From: JABHGY01 sp964525185
Lineage (GTDB): Bacteria; Fidelibacterota; Marinisomatia; Marinisomatales; UBA1611
Length of the DNA: 64,000 nt
Reading direction: 5' to 3'
Assembly: GCA_964525185.1 (NCBI GenBank)
Contig: CAZGFQ010000002.1
Coordinates: 36,814 to 100,813, forward strand
The position numbers and the translations under genes were made by a program. Shown piece after piece: positions 9,792 through 18,854 of this stretch. Under the pieces are notes generated by a model. That model saw only the letters and a program-made list of their open reading frames with translations, made no database searches and was not told the DNA's origin. Every line of letters begins with the position of its first letter. Within the stretch, counting starts at the first letter, position 1.

Positions 9792-10056
9792 TGCTATACT
9801 CATATTTATTATTTTTGTATCAATGACTTGGTATGTGATACAACCGATGATGGGTTCTCGTATACCAAAGCCATTTAATGATGAAAATGTGGATGCATAT
9901 ACACGGAAAAAATTGATTTTAATGGATCAAATAAAAGAGTTAGAAATGGATTATGAAATTGGAACGTTGAATAAGGATGATTTTATTGAACAAAGGAATC
10001 AATTAAAGCGTGATGTTTCTAATCTATTACAAAAAATAAAAAGTCAAGCGTCTTAA
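9778..10056 (+). CDS. CcmI-like small membrane protein
   Basis: A 92-residue protein with one N-terminal membrane helix (about residues 4-22) followed by a charged helical segment, QIKELEMDYEIGTLNKDDF, then EQRNQLKRDVSNLLQKIK. The helix-plus-coil pattern resembles the N-terminal part of CcmI, which helps present apocytochromes to the heme ligation complex. The C-terminal periplasmic TPR domain of full CcmI is absent. The assignment rests on shape and on its place between ccmF and ccmA. It overlaps ccmF by 14 bases. Confidence 0.6.
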   Translation: MNWNDAILIFIIFVSMTWYVIQPMMGSRIPKPFNDENVDAYTRKKLILMDQIKELEMDYEIGTLNKDDFIEQRNQLKRDVSNLLQKIKSQAS

Positions 10057-10071
10057 TATTATTTTATAGCA

Positions 10072-10764
10072 GTGTTATCTGTTAAGCACATTCGAAAGGC
10101 TTACTTTCATAGGCCGGTTCTTAAATCTATTTCATTTGAAATTCAACCGGGTGAATTAGTTGGTATCCTTGGGAAAAATGGTGCTGGGAAGTCAACGTTA
10201 TTACGTATGATTTCTGGCATTTCGTCATTAGACAAAGGGGTCATCTCTCTTTTTGGCAATTCTGTAGAAAGTGGGAATTTCCATTCTCGAAAATCACTAT
10301 TTTATATCGGTCACGCACCTGGGCTATATCCAAATTTATCAGCAGTAGAGAATTTAAGATTAGCACTATCATTAAGACATGTGCACGCCAAAGATGATGA
10401 TATACTAAATGCTTTAAAAAGTGTTCAATTGATTAAGCAGGTACATGAACCAATTAAAGTGTTTTCTCAGGGCATGCTGCAGCGTCTCAAATTAGCCTTA
10501 TGTGAATTAATCCCTTGGGATATATTACTCATTGATGAACCATTTACTGGATTGGATACACAAGGAAGAGCATTGACAGAAGAAAGTATTAAAAAGTGGG
10601 CAATTCCAGAAAAATCAATTTTAATGGTTGTTCATGATATGGATTGGGCTATATCACATTGTAGTCGGATTTTGGTTATAAATGATGGCGAAATTGGTTT
10701 AGATGAGCCAACAAAAACCCAATCATCCCAAATCCAAGATTATTACAAAGATTTAATGGTATAA
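10072..10764 (+). CDS. ccmA: Heme/cytochrome c maturation ABC transporter, ATP-binding subunit CcmA
   Basis: ATPase of the CcmABCD complex that releases holo-CcmE from CcmC. The 230-residue ABC domain has Walker A GKNGAGKST, the signature region FSQGMLQRLKLA, Walker B ILLIDEPFTGLD and an H-loop (VVHDMDW). The start is the GTG at 10072; no good ribosome-binding site precedes it and no better start is visible. The stop codon shares one base with the ATG of ccmB. Confidence 0.93.
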   Translation: MLSVKHIRKAYFHRPVLKSISFEIQPGELVGILGKNGAGKSTLLRMISGISSLDKGVISLFGNSVESGNFHSRKSLFYIGHAPGLYPNLSAVENLRLALSLRHVHAKDDDILNALKSVQLIKQVHEPIKVFSQGMLQRLKLALCELIPWDILLIDEPFTGLDTQGRALTEESIKKWAIPEKSILMVVHDMDWAISHCSRILVINDGEIGLDEPTKTQSSQIQDYYKDLMV

Positions 10765-11426
10765 TGTTTCTTACTCTTCTAAAAAAAGATTTATTGCTTG
10801 AGTTACGCTCAAAAGAGATTGTCATATCCATGCTTACTTTTGGAGTAACTGTTATTTTAACATTTGCATTTTCATTTAATGTTTCATCAGATATTATGAG
10901 TACTTTTGCACCAGGTCTCTTTTGGATAATGATTTTATTTATTTCTGTATTGGGTTTGCAAAGATCATTTGCCTACGAAAAAGAATTCGATGCTTATAGC
11001 TTAATGTTAACTTCACCTGTCGATCGTGGCTTAATATTTTTATCTAAATGGATGAGTGGAACTATATTTTTAATCATAACAGAATGTGCTGTTGCATTAC
11101 CATTTGTTCTTTTTTTACAATTAACAATTGATATAAATATGCTTCATTTATGCGCTGTTATTATTCTAGCAGATTTAGGAATTATGGTAGGAGGGAGTCT
11201 AGTTTCTGGATTAGCAATGCGAGCAAAAATGAGTGCAGTTTTATTGCCCATACTTATGTTCCCAATAGTTTCACCTGTATTAATTGCAGCTGTGAAAGCT
11301 ACGATTGGGTTATTGAACAATGACCCTTATGTCTATTGGCAATTATGGATTCGGATTATGGGGTCTTTCACCGTAATTTTCGCGCTGATTGGTTACACAC
11401 TTTATGATCATATATCGGAAGAATAA
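10764..11426 (+). CDS. ccmB: Heme exporter membrane subunit CcmB
   Basis: Six-helix membrane partner of CcmA. The 220 residues start with the family-like FLTLLKKDLLLELRSKE segment, then FAPGLFWIMILFISVLGLQRSF and DRGLIFLSKW, all matching CcmB. It overlaps ccmA and ccmC by single bases (TAATG), indicating tight coupling. Confidence 0.93.
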   Translation: MFLTLLKKDLLLELRSKEIVISMLTFGVTVILTFAFSFNVSSDIMSTFAPGLFWIMILFISVLGLQRSFAYEKEFDAYSLMLTSPVDRGLIFLSKWMSGTIFLIITECAVALPFVLFLQLTIDINMLHLCAVIILADLGIMVGGSLVSGLAMRAKMSAVLLPILMFPIVSPVLIAAVKATIGLLNNDPYVYWQLWIRIMGSFTVIFALIGYTLYDHISEE

Positions 11427-12091
11427 TGTCTTTTTTTAGTCACAAGAAAAATCAAATTTGGTTAGGGATAGTTTCATGTCTAATGCTAATTGATTTATAT
11501 TTCATACTTTTTGTTACTCCCATTCATCCTGAGCAACAATGGGCGCAACGTATATTCTATTTTCATGTTCCAACTGCATGGACGGGGTTTCTAGCCTATT
11601 TTCTCGTAATGATTGGTGGCATACTCTTTTTATGGAAGAAAGATCAGAAATGGGATAATTTTGGTTTGGCGTCAGCAGAGATTGGTACATTATTTACAGC
11701 TTTAGTGTTGGTGACAGGACCTATATGGGCAAAACCTGTTTGGGGACATGCTTGGACTTGGGAACCGAGATTAACAACAACGCTCATTCTTTTTCTGATT
11801 TTTGTGGGATACTTTATGTTAAGAGCATATGGTGGACACCCAGAACGGGTTTCTCGATATGCAGCTGCATTGGGAATTATTGCATTTGCTGATGTTCCAA
11901 TTATTTTTATTTCTGTAAAATTTTGGTTACCTGAATTTCAATCTCATCCTCAAGTGGAAATGAATAAGCAGGCACCTGAATATTTATATCCATTTTTATT
12001 TAGTTTATTTGTTTTTACAATGGTTTATTTAATAATGCTTCGATATAGAATGCATATTCTGAACCTTAAAAATAAGGCGTTATCTGAATGA
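11426..12091 (+). CDS. ccmC: Heme-handling protein CcmC
   Basis: Membrane protein that delivers heme to CcmE. The 221 residues contain the heme-ligand histidine in FYFHVPTAW, six membrane helices, and a WWD-type periplasmic loop reading WGHAWTWEPRLTTT, slightly diverged from the usual WGTWWVWDARLT. A second conserved histidine occurs in the final loop (FQSHPQ). The stop overlaps the start of ccmD (ATGA). Confidence 0.94.
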   Translation: MSFFSHKKNQIWLGIVSCLMLIDLYFILFVTPIHPEQQWAQRIFYFHVPTAWTGFLAYFLVMIGGILFLWKKDQKWDNFGLASAEIGTLFTALVLVTGPIWAKPVWGHAWTWEPRLTTTLILFLIFVGYFMLRAYGGHPERVSRYAAALGIIAFADVPIIFISVKFWLPEFQSHPQVEMNKQAPEYLYPFLFSLFVFTMVYLIMLRYRMHILNLKNKALSE

Positions 12092-12219
12092 CATATCAAT
12101 TTTTAAATTATTTTATATCAGCATATACCTTGGTTCTTGGTGCAATGATCGGATGGTTTATATTCATGTTTAATCAGGAAAAATATTGGGAAAAAGTATC
12201 TGCGTCTAAGGAAGATTAA
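12088..12219 (+). CDS. ccmD: CcmD-like small membrane protein
   Basis: A 43-residue reading frame, MTYQFLNYFISAYTLVLGAM and onward, with one hydrophobic helix (about residues 8-28) and a short charged cytoplasmic tail ending EKVSASKED. Size, topology and position directly after ccmC with an ATGA overlap fit CcmD, which stabilises the CcmABC complex. CcmD sequences are poorly conserved, so topology and context carry the call. Confidence 0.75.
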   Translation: MTYQFLNYFISAYTLVLGAMIGWFIFMFNQEKYWEKVSASKED

Positions 12220-12230
12220 GGAGTCATATT

Positions 12231-13295
12231 GTGGAGAGAAAAATAGTTCATATCATTGGAACAGGAACAATTGGTGAGCCTCTAATAGGTTTATTAACAG
12301 ATTATAAAGATCAATTAGGTATTGATGAAGTTACATTCCATAAAAATACTCCTCTATTAAGTGATAGATCGAAAGTCATTGATCTTATTCGACGTGGAGC
12401 AAGGTTATCTGTTGATGAACCATTGATGAAAGATTTTAAAAAGTTAAATATGGATCCAGATCTTGATACAGAAGAGGCTATTAAAAGATCATCTGTTGTT
12501 ATTGATTGTACCCCTAGAGGGATAGGTCATGCAAATAAAGCAAAATATTATGAAAAATTCTCTGATTCTGTAAGAGGATTTATTGCCCAAGGTAGTGAAG
12601 ATGGTTTTGGCAAAAAATATGCTCGCGGAATAAATGATTCTGCTTTGACTTCCTCTGATAAATTCCTACAAATTGTTTCCTGCAATACGCACAATATTGC
12701 ATCAATTACAAAAACAATATCTTTACATGATAATCCCGAAAATCTTAAATCTGGAAAATATGTTTGTGTAAGAAGAGCTAATGATATAAGTCAGGTGGGA
12801 AGTTTTATCCCAGCCCCTCAAGTGGGAACACACCCACATGAATTTCATGGATCTCATCATGCGAAAGATGCTGCAGATTTATTTAAAACCATGGGAATGG
12901 AATTAGATTTATTTTCATCTGCTATGAAAGTAAACAGCCAATATATGCATGTATTATGGTTCAATCTTCAGGTTAAAGAACCAATTACTTTAGAGCAAGT
13001 GAAGGAAAAATTGCATAATAACCCGTTTGTTGCTATGACCACCAAAGATATGACCAGTACTGTTTTTTCATTTGGTAGAGATCACGGACATTATGGTAGA
13101 ATTATGAACCAAACAGTGGTTGTAGAACAATCGTTAATGGTTCGAAAGGATCATGAAGTTTCTGGGTTTTGTTTTACACCTCAAGATGGTAATTCAATAT
13201 TTAGTAGTATTGCTGCCTCAGAATGGTTGTTATACCCTCACTCGTACGAAGATAAAATACAGTGTTTATCCCACTTATTTTTTAATATCATTTGA
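12231..13295 (+). CDS. Type II (archaeal-type) glyceraldehyde-3-phosphate dehydrogenase-like protein
   Basis: A 354-residue NAD(P)-dependent dehydrogenase-like protein starting with a Rossmann motif, HIIGTGTIGEP. It follows the plan of archaeal-type (type II) GAPDH: DCTPRGIGHANK matches the D-x-TPGGIG stretch, Cys151 in VSCNTHNIAS sits at the catalytic cysteine of CNTTGL, VRRANDIS matches the IRRAADP block, and SHHAKD at about 208-213 matches SHHGPD with the catalytic histidine. Members oxidise glyceraldehyde 3-phosphate to 1,3-bisphosphoglycerate. The GTG at 12231 follows AGGAG (12219-12223). It ends in a TTGA overlap with the next gene. CNTHN instead of CNTTG allows a different substrate. 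Confidence 0.75.
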   Translation: MERKIVHIIGTGTIGEPLIGLLTDYKDQLGIDEVTFHKNTPLLSDRSKVIDLIRRGARLSVDEPLMKDFKKLNMDPDLDTEEAIKRSSVVIDCTPRGIGHANKAKYYEKFSDSVRGFIAQGSEDGFGKKYARGINDSALTSSDKFLQIVSCNTHNIASITKTISLHDNPENLKSGKYVCVRRANDISQVGSFIPAPQVGTHPHEFHGSHHAKDAADLFKTMGMELDLFSSAMKVNSQYMHVLWFNLQVKEPITLEQVKEKLHNNPFVAMTTKDMTSTVFSFGRDHGHYGRIMNQTVVVEQSLMVRKDHEVSGFCFTPQDGNSIFSSIAASEWLLYPHSYEDKIQCLSHLFFNII

Positions 13296-13918
13296 TAAGT
13301 CAAGTAATCCCAATCGTAACGGGACCCTTTCAAGAAAATACATTTATTGTTTGGGATGATTCAGATAAAAAATGCATCATAATTGATCCAGGTGATAATC
13401 CGGAACGTATTATTTCCGAAATAGATTCATTAAGTTTATTCCCTAGGGCAATTGTGAATACACATGCCCACCTAGATCACATTGGTGCAGTCGACTCATT
13501 GAAGGAACATTACAATATTCCATTTTATTTACATAAAAATGAAACAAGTATATTAGCCAATTATGAATCATCGTTAACATATTTTGGTTTATCTCCTAAA
13601 CCAGCTCCAAAAGTTGATATATGGTTTGAGCATGAAAATACAATATCCATTGATAATTTTAGCATTCAATTATTTAAAACACCAGGACATACACCGGGTG
13701 GCACATGTTTGATAATTAATGAAAACGTTTTTACAGGAGATACACTCTTTAAAGGGTCGATTGGAAGAACAGATCTACCAGGAGGAGATTTTGAATTATT
13801 ATCTAAATCTTTAAAGAGATTAATGGATGAAGTACCTGAAACTTTTACTATTTATCCAGGCCATGGACCCACAACAACCTTAGCCCAAGAAAAAGTAGAA
13901 AACCCCTATTTAAACTAA
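13292..13918 (+). CDS. MBL-fold metallo-hydrolase (YcbL/glyoxalase II-like)
   Basis: A 208-residue metallo-beta-lactamase-fold hydrolase. The metal site is intact: THAHLDH near residue 60, the second-shell histidine in KTPGHTPGG, the bridging aspartate in FTGDTLF, and the last histidine in YPGHGP. GSIGRTDLPGGD is typical of YcbL-type glyoxalase II relatives that hydrolyse thioesters; the exact substrate cannot be read. The start is a TTG overlapping the stop of the preceding gene (TTGA), which implies coupled translation. Confidence 0.85.
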   Translation: MISQVIPIVTGPFQENTFIVWDDSDKKCIIIDPGDNPERIISEIDSLSLFPRAIVNTHAHLDHIGAVDSLKEHYNIPFYLHKNETSILANYESSLTYFGLSPKPAPKVDIWFEHENTISIDNFSIQLFKTPGHTPGGTCLIINENVFTGDTLFKGSIGRTDLPGGDFELLSKSLKRLMDEVPETFTIYPGHGPTTTLAQEKVENPYLN

Positions 13919-13940
13919 ATGAAATTGTAAATTTATACTT

Positions 13941-14882
13941 ATGAAAGTAATAGAATATTTAGAAAAAGCGAATAAAACGCTATTTAGTTATGAGATTTTA
14001 CCTTTAAAGAGGGGTGGTAGAATAGATGATATTTTTTCATTAGTTGATGAATTAGCTCCATTTGATCCACCTTTTATTGATTTAACAAGTCGATCTGCTG
14101 AAGTGTATTATGATGAATTTAATGATGGTTCATTAAAAAGGCACATCCGCCGTAAACGTCCTGGAACAATTGGGTTAAGCGCTGCTATTAAAAATCGATA
14201 TAATATTGAAACTGTTCCCCACATTTTATGTAATGGATTTACAAAAGAAGAAACAGAAGATGCGCTCATTGAATTGAATTACTTAGGGATTGATAATATA
14301 TTGGCTGTGCGTGGCGACGATTTAAGAAAAATCCCCAAATCAGATACACGCCCTAGAAATACATATGCTTCTGATTTAGTTGGACAAATACAAACTATGA
14401 ATCAGGGGATATACTTAGAGGAATTACAAGATGCTCATTCTACAAATTTTTGCGTAGGGGTGGCAGGCTATCCCGAAAAACATTTTGAATCACCAAACCT
14501 AAATACGGATATCGATTATCTTAAAGCTAAGGTAGATCAAGGTGCAGATTATATAGTGACTCAAATGTTTTATGATAATACAGCATATTTTTCATTCGTG
14601 GATCAATGTAGAGAAGCTGGAATAACCATTCCAATTATTCCCGGACTTAAAATATTAACGCGTGAATTTCATCTCAGGACAATCCCATCTAATTTTTTTG
14701 TGGATATTCCTGTTGAATTAGCAGAAAAAGTTAAAGGGTTACCCAAAGAAGAAATCATAAAAGTTGGAAAAGATTGGGCGCTTAAGCAATGTCAAGAATT
14801 AGTAAATGCAAATGTACCATGCATCCATTTTTATATTATGTCTTCTGCAACCGAAGTAACAGAAGTTGTGTCTGAATTTTAA
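13941..14882 (+). CDS. metF: 5,10-methylenetetrahydrofolate reductase
   Basis: FAD-dependent TIM-barrel enzyme that reduces 5,10-methylene-THF to 5-methyl-THF for methionine synthesis. The 313 residues include the N-terminal FSYEILPLKRG with its catalytic glutamate, the NILAVRGDD motif, GVAGYPEKH, and ADYIVTQMFYDN with the substrate/FAD-binding residues. The overall form resembles the Bacteroidetes version. Folate links it to folP and ftcD elsewhere in the window. Confidence 0.93.
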   Translation: MKVIEYLEKANKTLFSYEILPLKRGGRIDDIFSLVDELAPFDPPFIDLTSRSAEVYYDEFNDGSLKRHIRRKRPGTIGLSAAIKNRYNIETVPHILCNGFTKEETEDALIELNYLGIDNILAVRGDDLRKIPKSDTRPRNTYASDLVGQIQTMNQGIYLEELQDAHSTNFCVGVAGYPEKHFESPNLNTDIDYLKAKVDQGADYIVTQMFYDNTAYFSFVDQCREAGITIPIIPGLKILTREFHLRTIPSNFFVDIPVELAEKVKGLPKEEIIKVGKDWALKQCQELVNANVPCIHFYIMSSATEVTEVVSEF

Positions 14883-14888
14883 TTAAAC

Positions 14889-16250
14889 ATGTCGCCAGAT
14901 TTTTTAAAAAAATGTAAAATTGAATTTAGTTCCAGAGGAATTAATTTTAAGAATAGCCATATTTTAGTCGCCGTTTCAGGTGGTGTGGACTCGATGGTTC
15001 TTCTCCATGTGCTGAATTCTTTAAAATATGAATTAAATATTCATTTAACGTGTGCACACATTAATCATAATCTTCGACCGGATTCGAATCAAGATCAAGA
15101 TTTAGTAGAGTCAACGTGTCATGCTATGGGAATTTCAGTTAATGTAAAAAAATTGAATCCGGCTTCAATTAAACAAGGGCAAAGTATAGAAGAGTGGGGA
15201 AGAGTAAATAGATACTCATTCTTAAAACAAACATTAACAGGAATTAATGCAGATTATATTGTAACTGCTCATCATGCCAATGATCAAGCTGAAACTCTAT
15301 TGATGCATTTGAGTGAAGGTTCTGGTCCTCTCGGTTTAAGCGGTATTTCTAAGATGAATGATTCCATTATCCGACCATTTTTGAATATAAAAAAAGATAC
15401 AATACTTCAATATGCAGTCGATAATAATATTTCATTTAGAGATGATATAACCAATTTAAACCTAAATCATCCTAGAAATTATATTCGATCAAAAGTTATA
15501 AAATCTTTGGAAGTCGCTTACCCAAATGCTGTTCACCAATTTCAATCATCTGCTGATATCTTTTCAAAATATAATCAAACAATGGACTTTTTCATTCAAA
15601 ATGCAATGAGTAGTCTTGATTTGAACATATCAAAGAATATAACTGTCATCAAAAAAGATGAGTTGAAACTTTATCCTCTTTTAGCGCAATCTATGATTAT
15701 TAAAAAAATATCTAATAATGATAATATGAAATGGAGGAAGCACAACTGGAAAGAATTAGACTCATTTCTACAGTCTGATAAAACTGGATCTATAATGTCA
15801 TTCCCAAATCATTATCAAATATTAAATGACCGAGATGAATGGAAGGTTAGAGAAAAAAATGGTTCTTTAGGCGATGACTGTGATATTTCTATAGGTATTA
15901 CGTATGAGAATGAATTATTTACAATTCAATTAAAAGAAACAGACTCATTATCATATTTCTCTAATTCGTCATCGAATGAAACAATTGATGCAAAAATGAT
16001 TGAAGGTAAGAAATTAAAAGTTAGGCCATGGATTCCAAGTGACCAATTCCAACCCCTCGGAATGAACGGGACTCAAAAGTTAAGCGACTTTTTTATAAAC
16101 CGAAAATTGGATCGATTTGAAAAAGATCAACAATATGTATTGACAGCAGACAATGAAATTATGTGGATTTGCGGAAGACAAATAAGCCACAAAGTAAGAA
16201 TCAGACCTACAACAACTAAAGCAATCAACCTTAAATTTAATTGGAAATAA
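14889..16250 (+). CDS. tilS: tRNA(Ile)-lysidine synthase
   Basis: Modifies C34 of the CAU-anticodon tRNA-Ile with lysine, changing its decoding from AUG to AUA. The 453-residue protein has the PP-loop ILVAVSGGVDSM at about residues 25-36, then ADYIVTAHHANDQAETLLMH, and a C-terminal TilS domain (WIPSDQFQPLGMNGTQKLSD, then FFINRKLDR). It is followed by hpt and ftsH, the tilS-hpt-ftsH order familiar from Firmicutes. Confidence 0.95.
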   Translation: MSPDFLKKCKIEFSSRGINFKNSHILVAVSGGVDSMVLLHVLNSLKYELNIHLTCAHINHNLRPDSNQDQDLVESTCHAMGISVNVKKLNPASIKQGQSIEEWGRVNRYSFLKQTLTGINADYIVTAHHANDQAETLLMHLSEGSGPLGLSGISKMNDSIIRPFLNIKKDTILQYAVDNNISFRDDITNLNLNHPRNYIRSKVIKSLEVAYPNAVHQFQSSADIFSKYNQTMDFFIQNAMSSLDLNISKNITVIKKDELKLYPLLAQSMIIKKISNNDNMKWRKHNWKELDSFLQSDKTGSIMSFPNHYQILNDRDEWKVREKNGSLGDDCDISIGITYENELFTIQLKETDSLSYFSNSSSNETIDAKMIEGKKLKVRPWIPSDQFQPLGMNGTQKLSDFFINRKLDRFEKDQQYVLTADNEIMWICGRQISHKVRIRPTTTKAINLKFNWK

Positions 16251-16780
16251 AATTGGAATTTCAAGGACATAAAATAACAGAGCTTGTTTCTCCCGAAGAA
16301 ATTAAAAATAGAATCGACACTTTAGGCAAGGAAATATCGAAAAATTTTGAAGGGGAAATTCCCATATTCATTGGTGTATTGAATGGGAGTTTTATTTTTA
16401 TGGCAGATTTAGTCCGTGCTTTAACCATTGATTGTGAAATGGATTTTATCAAAGTTTCCAGCTATTCGGGTACAAAATCAACTGGTTCAGTCCACTTATT
16501 GAAAGATTTATCAGCCGATATATCAGGGCGACATGTTATTTTAGTGGAAGATATTGTTGATTCTGGTATTACAATAAAATTTATACGAGATCGATTTTTA
16601 GTATCTGCCCCTGCATCACTTTCGGTGGTATCATTATTGTTAAAACCGGAAATTGCTGATATAGATTTTGAAATAGATTATGTTGGGTTTGAAATTCCAC
16701 CTGAATTCGTAGTAGGCTATGGGTTGGATAACGACCAAAAAATTAGACATTTGAAAGGGATTTATCGTTTGGAACAATAA
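16241..16780 (+). CDS. hpt: Hypoxanthine(-guanine) phosphoribosyltransferase
   Basis: Purine salvage enzyme that joins hypoxanthine or guanine to PRPP. About 179 residues, with the PRPP-binding motif ILVEDIVDSGITI near residues 100-112, the flexible-loop region KVSSYSGTKS, and the C-terminal VGYGLDND. No ATG is available: candidate starts are TTG at 16241 (overlapping tilS by 10 bases) and TTG at 16253, which has a weak GGAA upstream. I list the longer form; the N-terminus is uncertain by four residues. Confidence 0.92.
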   Translation: MEIKLEFQGHKITELVSPEEIKNRIDTLGKEISKNFEGEIPIFIGVLNGSFIFMADLVRALTIDCEMDFIKVSSYSGTKSTGSVHLLKDLSADISGRHVILVEDIVDSGITIKFIRDRFLVSAPASLSVVSLLLKPEIADIDFEIDYVGFEIPPEFVVGYGLDNDQKIRHLKGIYRLEQ

Positions 16781-16805
16781 GGATTTCAAACTGTACATAT
16801 TATTT

Positions 16806-18854
16806 ATGAATAAGAAACAAACATCGCCAAAGAAAAAACAAACTAAAAATAAAACTTCTAATAAAAAGGGGAAAAAGCCACAGGACCAATTTCAATGGCA
16901 AAGGGCCGGTAAAACTTCCTTAGTTTGGATGGGAATATTAGCCGTAGCTCTATTCCTATCTGGGCAATTCTCAGATCCATCAAGAAGTGAAATTGAAATT
17001 GATTATTTCCAATATAGGGAAATGATTTCTAATGGAGATATTGCTAAAGCAACTATTATGGGAAACAGCTTTCATGCAGAATTGAAAGCACCCCAAACTA
17101 TACAAACTAAAGCTGGAGAGTTAAAAAATATTTCACGTGTCGTTTTAACACTTCCATTTATTGATAGAGATGTTATGGATGAATGGGACAAAACAGATAT
17201 GGAATATAGTTTTAAAGAAAAAACACTTGATTGGACGGGGTATTTACTTAATATGTTCCCGTGGCTTCTATTAATAGGGTTTTGGATTTTTATGTTACGT
17301 CGAATGCAAGGCGGTGCTGGAGGTGGAGTAAAAGGAATATTTAACTTTGGGAAAAGTCGAGCGTCTTTATGGACAACAGATAAACGTCGAGTAACATTTA
17401 AAGATGTCGCTGGTTGTGTTGAAGCGAAAGAAGAATTAAAAGAAGTCATAGATTTTTTGAAAAGCCCCAAACGATTTCAAAAATTGGGTGCTAAAGTACC
17501 TAAAGGTGCTTTACTAGTAGGCCCTCCAGGGACAGGAAAAACATTGTTAGCACGCGCAATAGCTGGGGAAGCGAGTGTTCCATTTTACAGTTTAAGTGGG
17601 GCAGATTTTGTTGAAATGTTTGTAGGTGTAGGTGCATCCCGTGTACGAGATTTATTCGAGCAAGCCAAAAAAACAGAACCATGTATAGTATTTATTGATG
17701 AGTTGGATGCTGTTGGTCGTCAACGTGGTGCCGGTATCGGTGGTGGTCATGATGAGAGAGAGCAAACGTTGAATGCGCTTCTTGTAGAAATGGATGGTTT
17801 TGATAATGATCAAAATGTAATAGTTATTGCTGCAACAAATAGGCCCGACGTATTAGACTCCGCATTATTGAGGCCAGGTAGATTTGATCGTCAAATTGTT
17901 GTTGATGCGCCAGATTTCCAAGGGCGGCTAGGTATTTTAAAAGTTCATTTAAAGAAAATTGTAGTAAACCGACGGAAGGTAAAATTAGAAACTTTAGCAA
18001 AAGGGACTCCAGGATTGGTTGGTGCAGATCTTGAAAATATTGTTAATGAAGCTGCCCTTCTTGCCGCAAGGAAAAAGAAAAAATCAGTTGACATGGATGA
18101 CTTTGAAGAAGCAAAAGATAAAGTTATGATGGGCGTACAGAGAAGAAGTATGATTCTAAGTGATGAAGAAAAGGAAGTAACAGCATATCATGAAGCAGGC
18201 CATGCGCTAATGGCCGCAAAAACAAAAGGTGCTGATCCAGTACATAAGGTAACGATTATTCCTCGTGGGCAAGCACTTGGCTTAACGATGCAAGTACCCA
18301 TAGATGAAAAACATGGTTATACTCGAGATTATATTGAAGGCAGATTAGGCATACTACTAGGTGGGCGTGGAGCGGAAATGTTAATCTTTAATCAAATGAC
18401 AACGGGTGCCGGAAATGATATTGAACAAGCAACAACAATCGCTAGAAAAATGGTTACAGAATGGGGAATGAGTGATTTATTAGGACCCATGACATTTGGA
18501 AAAAAGAATGAGGAAATATTCTTAGGTCGAGAGATACAATCTCATCGTGATTATAGTGAAGTAACTGCCCGAATGATCGACGAAGAAGTTGCTAGAATTG
18601 TTAGGCATGCACAAAAGCATGCTCAAACTGTTTTAAAGGACAATATTGAATTATTGCAAAGAATGGCGAAGGAATTATTAATACACGAAACACTCAGTGC
18701 TGATGATATTCAAAATATTCTCGACGGAAAACAATTGAAGAAAAGATCAAATGGATCAATATCCCGTAAAAGACCACGCCGAAATCCCAATCAACGAAAT
18801 CATAATAAAAAGAATCAAACACCAAAACCTAAAGTGACTGAAACCCCTAAATAA
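16806..18854 (+). CDS. ftsH: ATP-dependent zinc metalloprotease FtsH
   Basis: Membrane-anchored AAA+ protease that degrades damaged membrane proteins and regulatory targets. The 682 residues begin with a lysine-rich tail, then a membrane helix (about 38-55), a periplasmic domain and a second helix (about 148-165). The AAA module has Walker A GPPGTGKT at about 239 and the second region of homology TNRPDVLDSALLRPGRFDRQ. The zinc site HEAGH is at about 462. A very basic C-terminal extension (SRKRPRRNPNQRNHNKKN) is unusual for the family. The stop shares a base with folP. Confidence 0.96.
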   Translation: MNKKQTSPKKKQTKNKTSNKKGKKPQDQFQWQRAGKTSLVWMGILAVALFLSGQFSDPSRSEIEIDYFQYREMISNGDIAKATIMGNSFHAELKAPQTIQTKAGELKNISRVVLTLPFIDRDVMDEWDKTDMEYSFKEKTLDWTGYLLNMFPWLLLIGFWIFMLRRMQGGAGGGVKGIFNFGKSRASLWTTDKRRVTFKDVAGCVEAKEELKEVIDFLKSPKRFQKLGAKVPKGALLVGPPGTGKTLLARAIAGEASVPFYSLSGADFVEMFVGVGASRVRDLFEQAKKTEPCIVFIDELDAVGRQRGAGIGGGHDEREQTLNALLVEMDGFDNDQNVIVIAATNRPDVLDSALLRPGRFDRQIVVDAPDFQGRLGILKVHLKKIVVNRRKVKLETLAKGTPGLVGADLENIVNEAALLAARKKKKSVDMDDFEEAKDKVMMGVQRRSMILSDEEKEVTAYHEAGHALMAAKTKGADPVHKVTIIPRGQALGLTMQVPIDEKHGYTRDYIEGRLGILLGGRGAEMLIFNQMTTGAGNDIEQATTIARKMVTEWGMSDLLGPMTFGKKNEEIFLGREIQSHRDYSEVTARMIDEEVARIVRHAQKHAQTVLKDNIELLQRMAKELLIHETLSADDIQNILDGKQLKKRSNGSISRKRPRRNPNQRNHNKKNQTPKPKVTETPK

